DNA of 64,000 nucleotides from Ooceraea biroi (lineage: Eukaryota; Arthropoda; Insecta; Hymenoptera; Formicidae), in NCBI RefSeq assembly GCF_003672135.1, contig NC_039506.1, positions 23,096,497 through 23,160,496 of the forward strand, given 5' to 3'. The notes under the pieces are model-generated. The model made no database searches and was not told where the DNA came from. It saw nothing but the letters and a program-made list of their open reading frames with translations. This document shows, one piece after another, positions 63,600 to 64,000 of the stretch. Each line of letters begins with the position of its first letter. The first letter of the stretch is position 1. The position numbers and the translations under genes were made by a program.

Positions 63600-64000
63600 C
63601 TTGAATATTGTATGAATAGTCGATTCTCGGTACGGTCGAAATCAGTAAATTCATCACGTTTGGTCTGCCAATGACCATCGTCAGACGTCCACATCATCCT
63701 CGAAGGCCCGATGCAAATGCCGTTGCTTACGGCCTGATGATGTGCTCATTTGGCAATTTTTATTTGTTTCACTTGCAAAAAACATACAGAAATATCTGCT
63801 TGCATTGCTTGTGATTCTCTGCATATGAACAAGTAGCTTCAAAAAGATTATATTTCCTAGTTAAATTGACCTAGGTCACTATATTCCTGATCTAGTTAAA
63901 TCTTATATAATTATTGAATTTATGAATTTATACATATCTACTTTTTTTACATTAATTTAAAAAATCATAGAATTATTGTCTTCTTGAAATATTTGAACGC
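63600..64000. other. upstream flank of the last gene
   Basis: No supported feature. It becomes AT-rich towards the window end. Confidence 0.5.

Noticed and set aside
1..64000. CRISPR arrays, rRNA or tRNA genes, prokaryotic operons
   Set aside because: No spaced identical repeats, no cloverleaf-like RNA gene and no rRNA sequence recognised. All coding evidence is of eukaryotic, intron-containing type.

Overview
The window looks like nuclear DNA of an insect, most likely a hymenopteran and perhaps an ant. The genes have introns with GT/AG borders. The background is AT-rich with CpG-dense patches. There are several single-domain peritrophin-A (CBM_14) secreted proteins. The transposons include a mariner with GGGTTGGCCAAAAAGT-type ends, a Tc1-like relic with a DUF4817-type N-terminus, and a Harbinger relic. 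The species assignment is inference.

Layout. At 3.27-4.34 kb (+) are the last two coding exons of a type I membrane protein with an EGF-like module. From 8.15 to 15.24 kb is a stack of nested transposons. It holds a small TA-flanked MITE, a decayed PIF/Harbinger element carrying a Tc1-like insertion and a mariner insertion, and a catalytically decayed second mariner that is split by a 1.7-kb foldback element with a 9-bp target-site duplication. At 17.7-29.9 kb (-) is a seven-exon gene for a 1074-residue secreted CBM_14 protein with a long Arg/Asp-rich tail. From 30 to 44.5 kb I find no convincing gene, only degenerate tandem repeats, an LTR-retrotransposon fragment, microsatellites and CpG-dense patches. 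At 44.5-47.8 kb (-) is a four-exon gene for a 124-residue secreted CBM_14 protein, with a leader exon and TATA box at about 48.0-48.25 kb. At 56.9-59.2 kb (+) is a four-exon gene for a PTB/PID-domain adapter, whose leader exon probably lies in the CpG-rich patch at 52.6-53.07 kb. At 62.25-63.4 kb (-) is a three-exon gene for a 183-residue secreted CBM_14 protein with its own TATA box. Two palindromic MITE-like elements lie between the last two genes.

How the genes relate. The three CBM_14 proteins each combine a signal peptide with one six-cysteine chitin-binding module, all on the minus strand, so they probably act on extracellular chitin (cuticle, tracheal lining or peritrophic matrix). The EGF membrane protein and the PTB adapter have no evident link to them. 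All intron-exon structures were built by eye from splice sites, phase and reading frame; no transcript data were available. The foldback element and the nested transposon stack are the most unusual structures seen. I found no new enzymatic or defence system.
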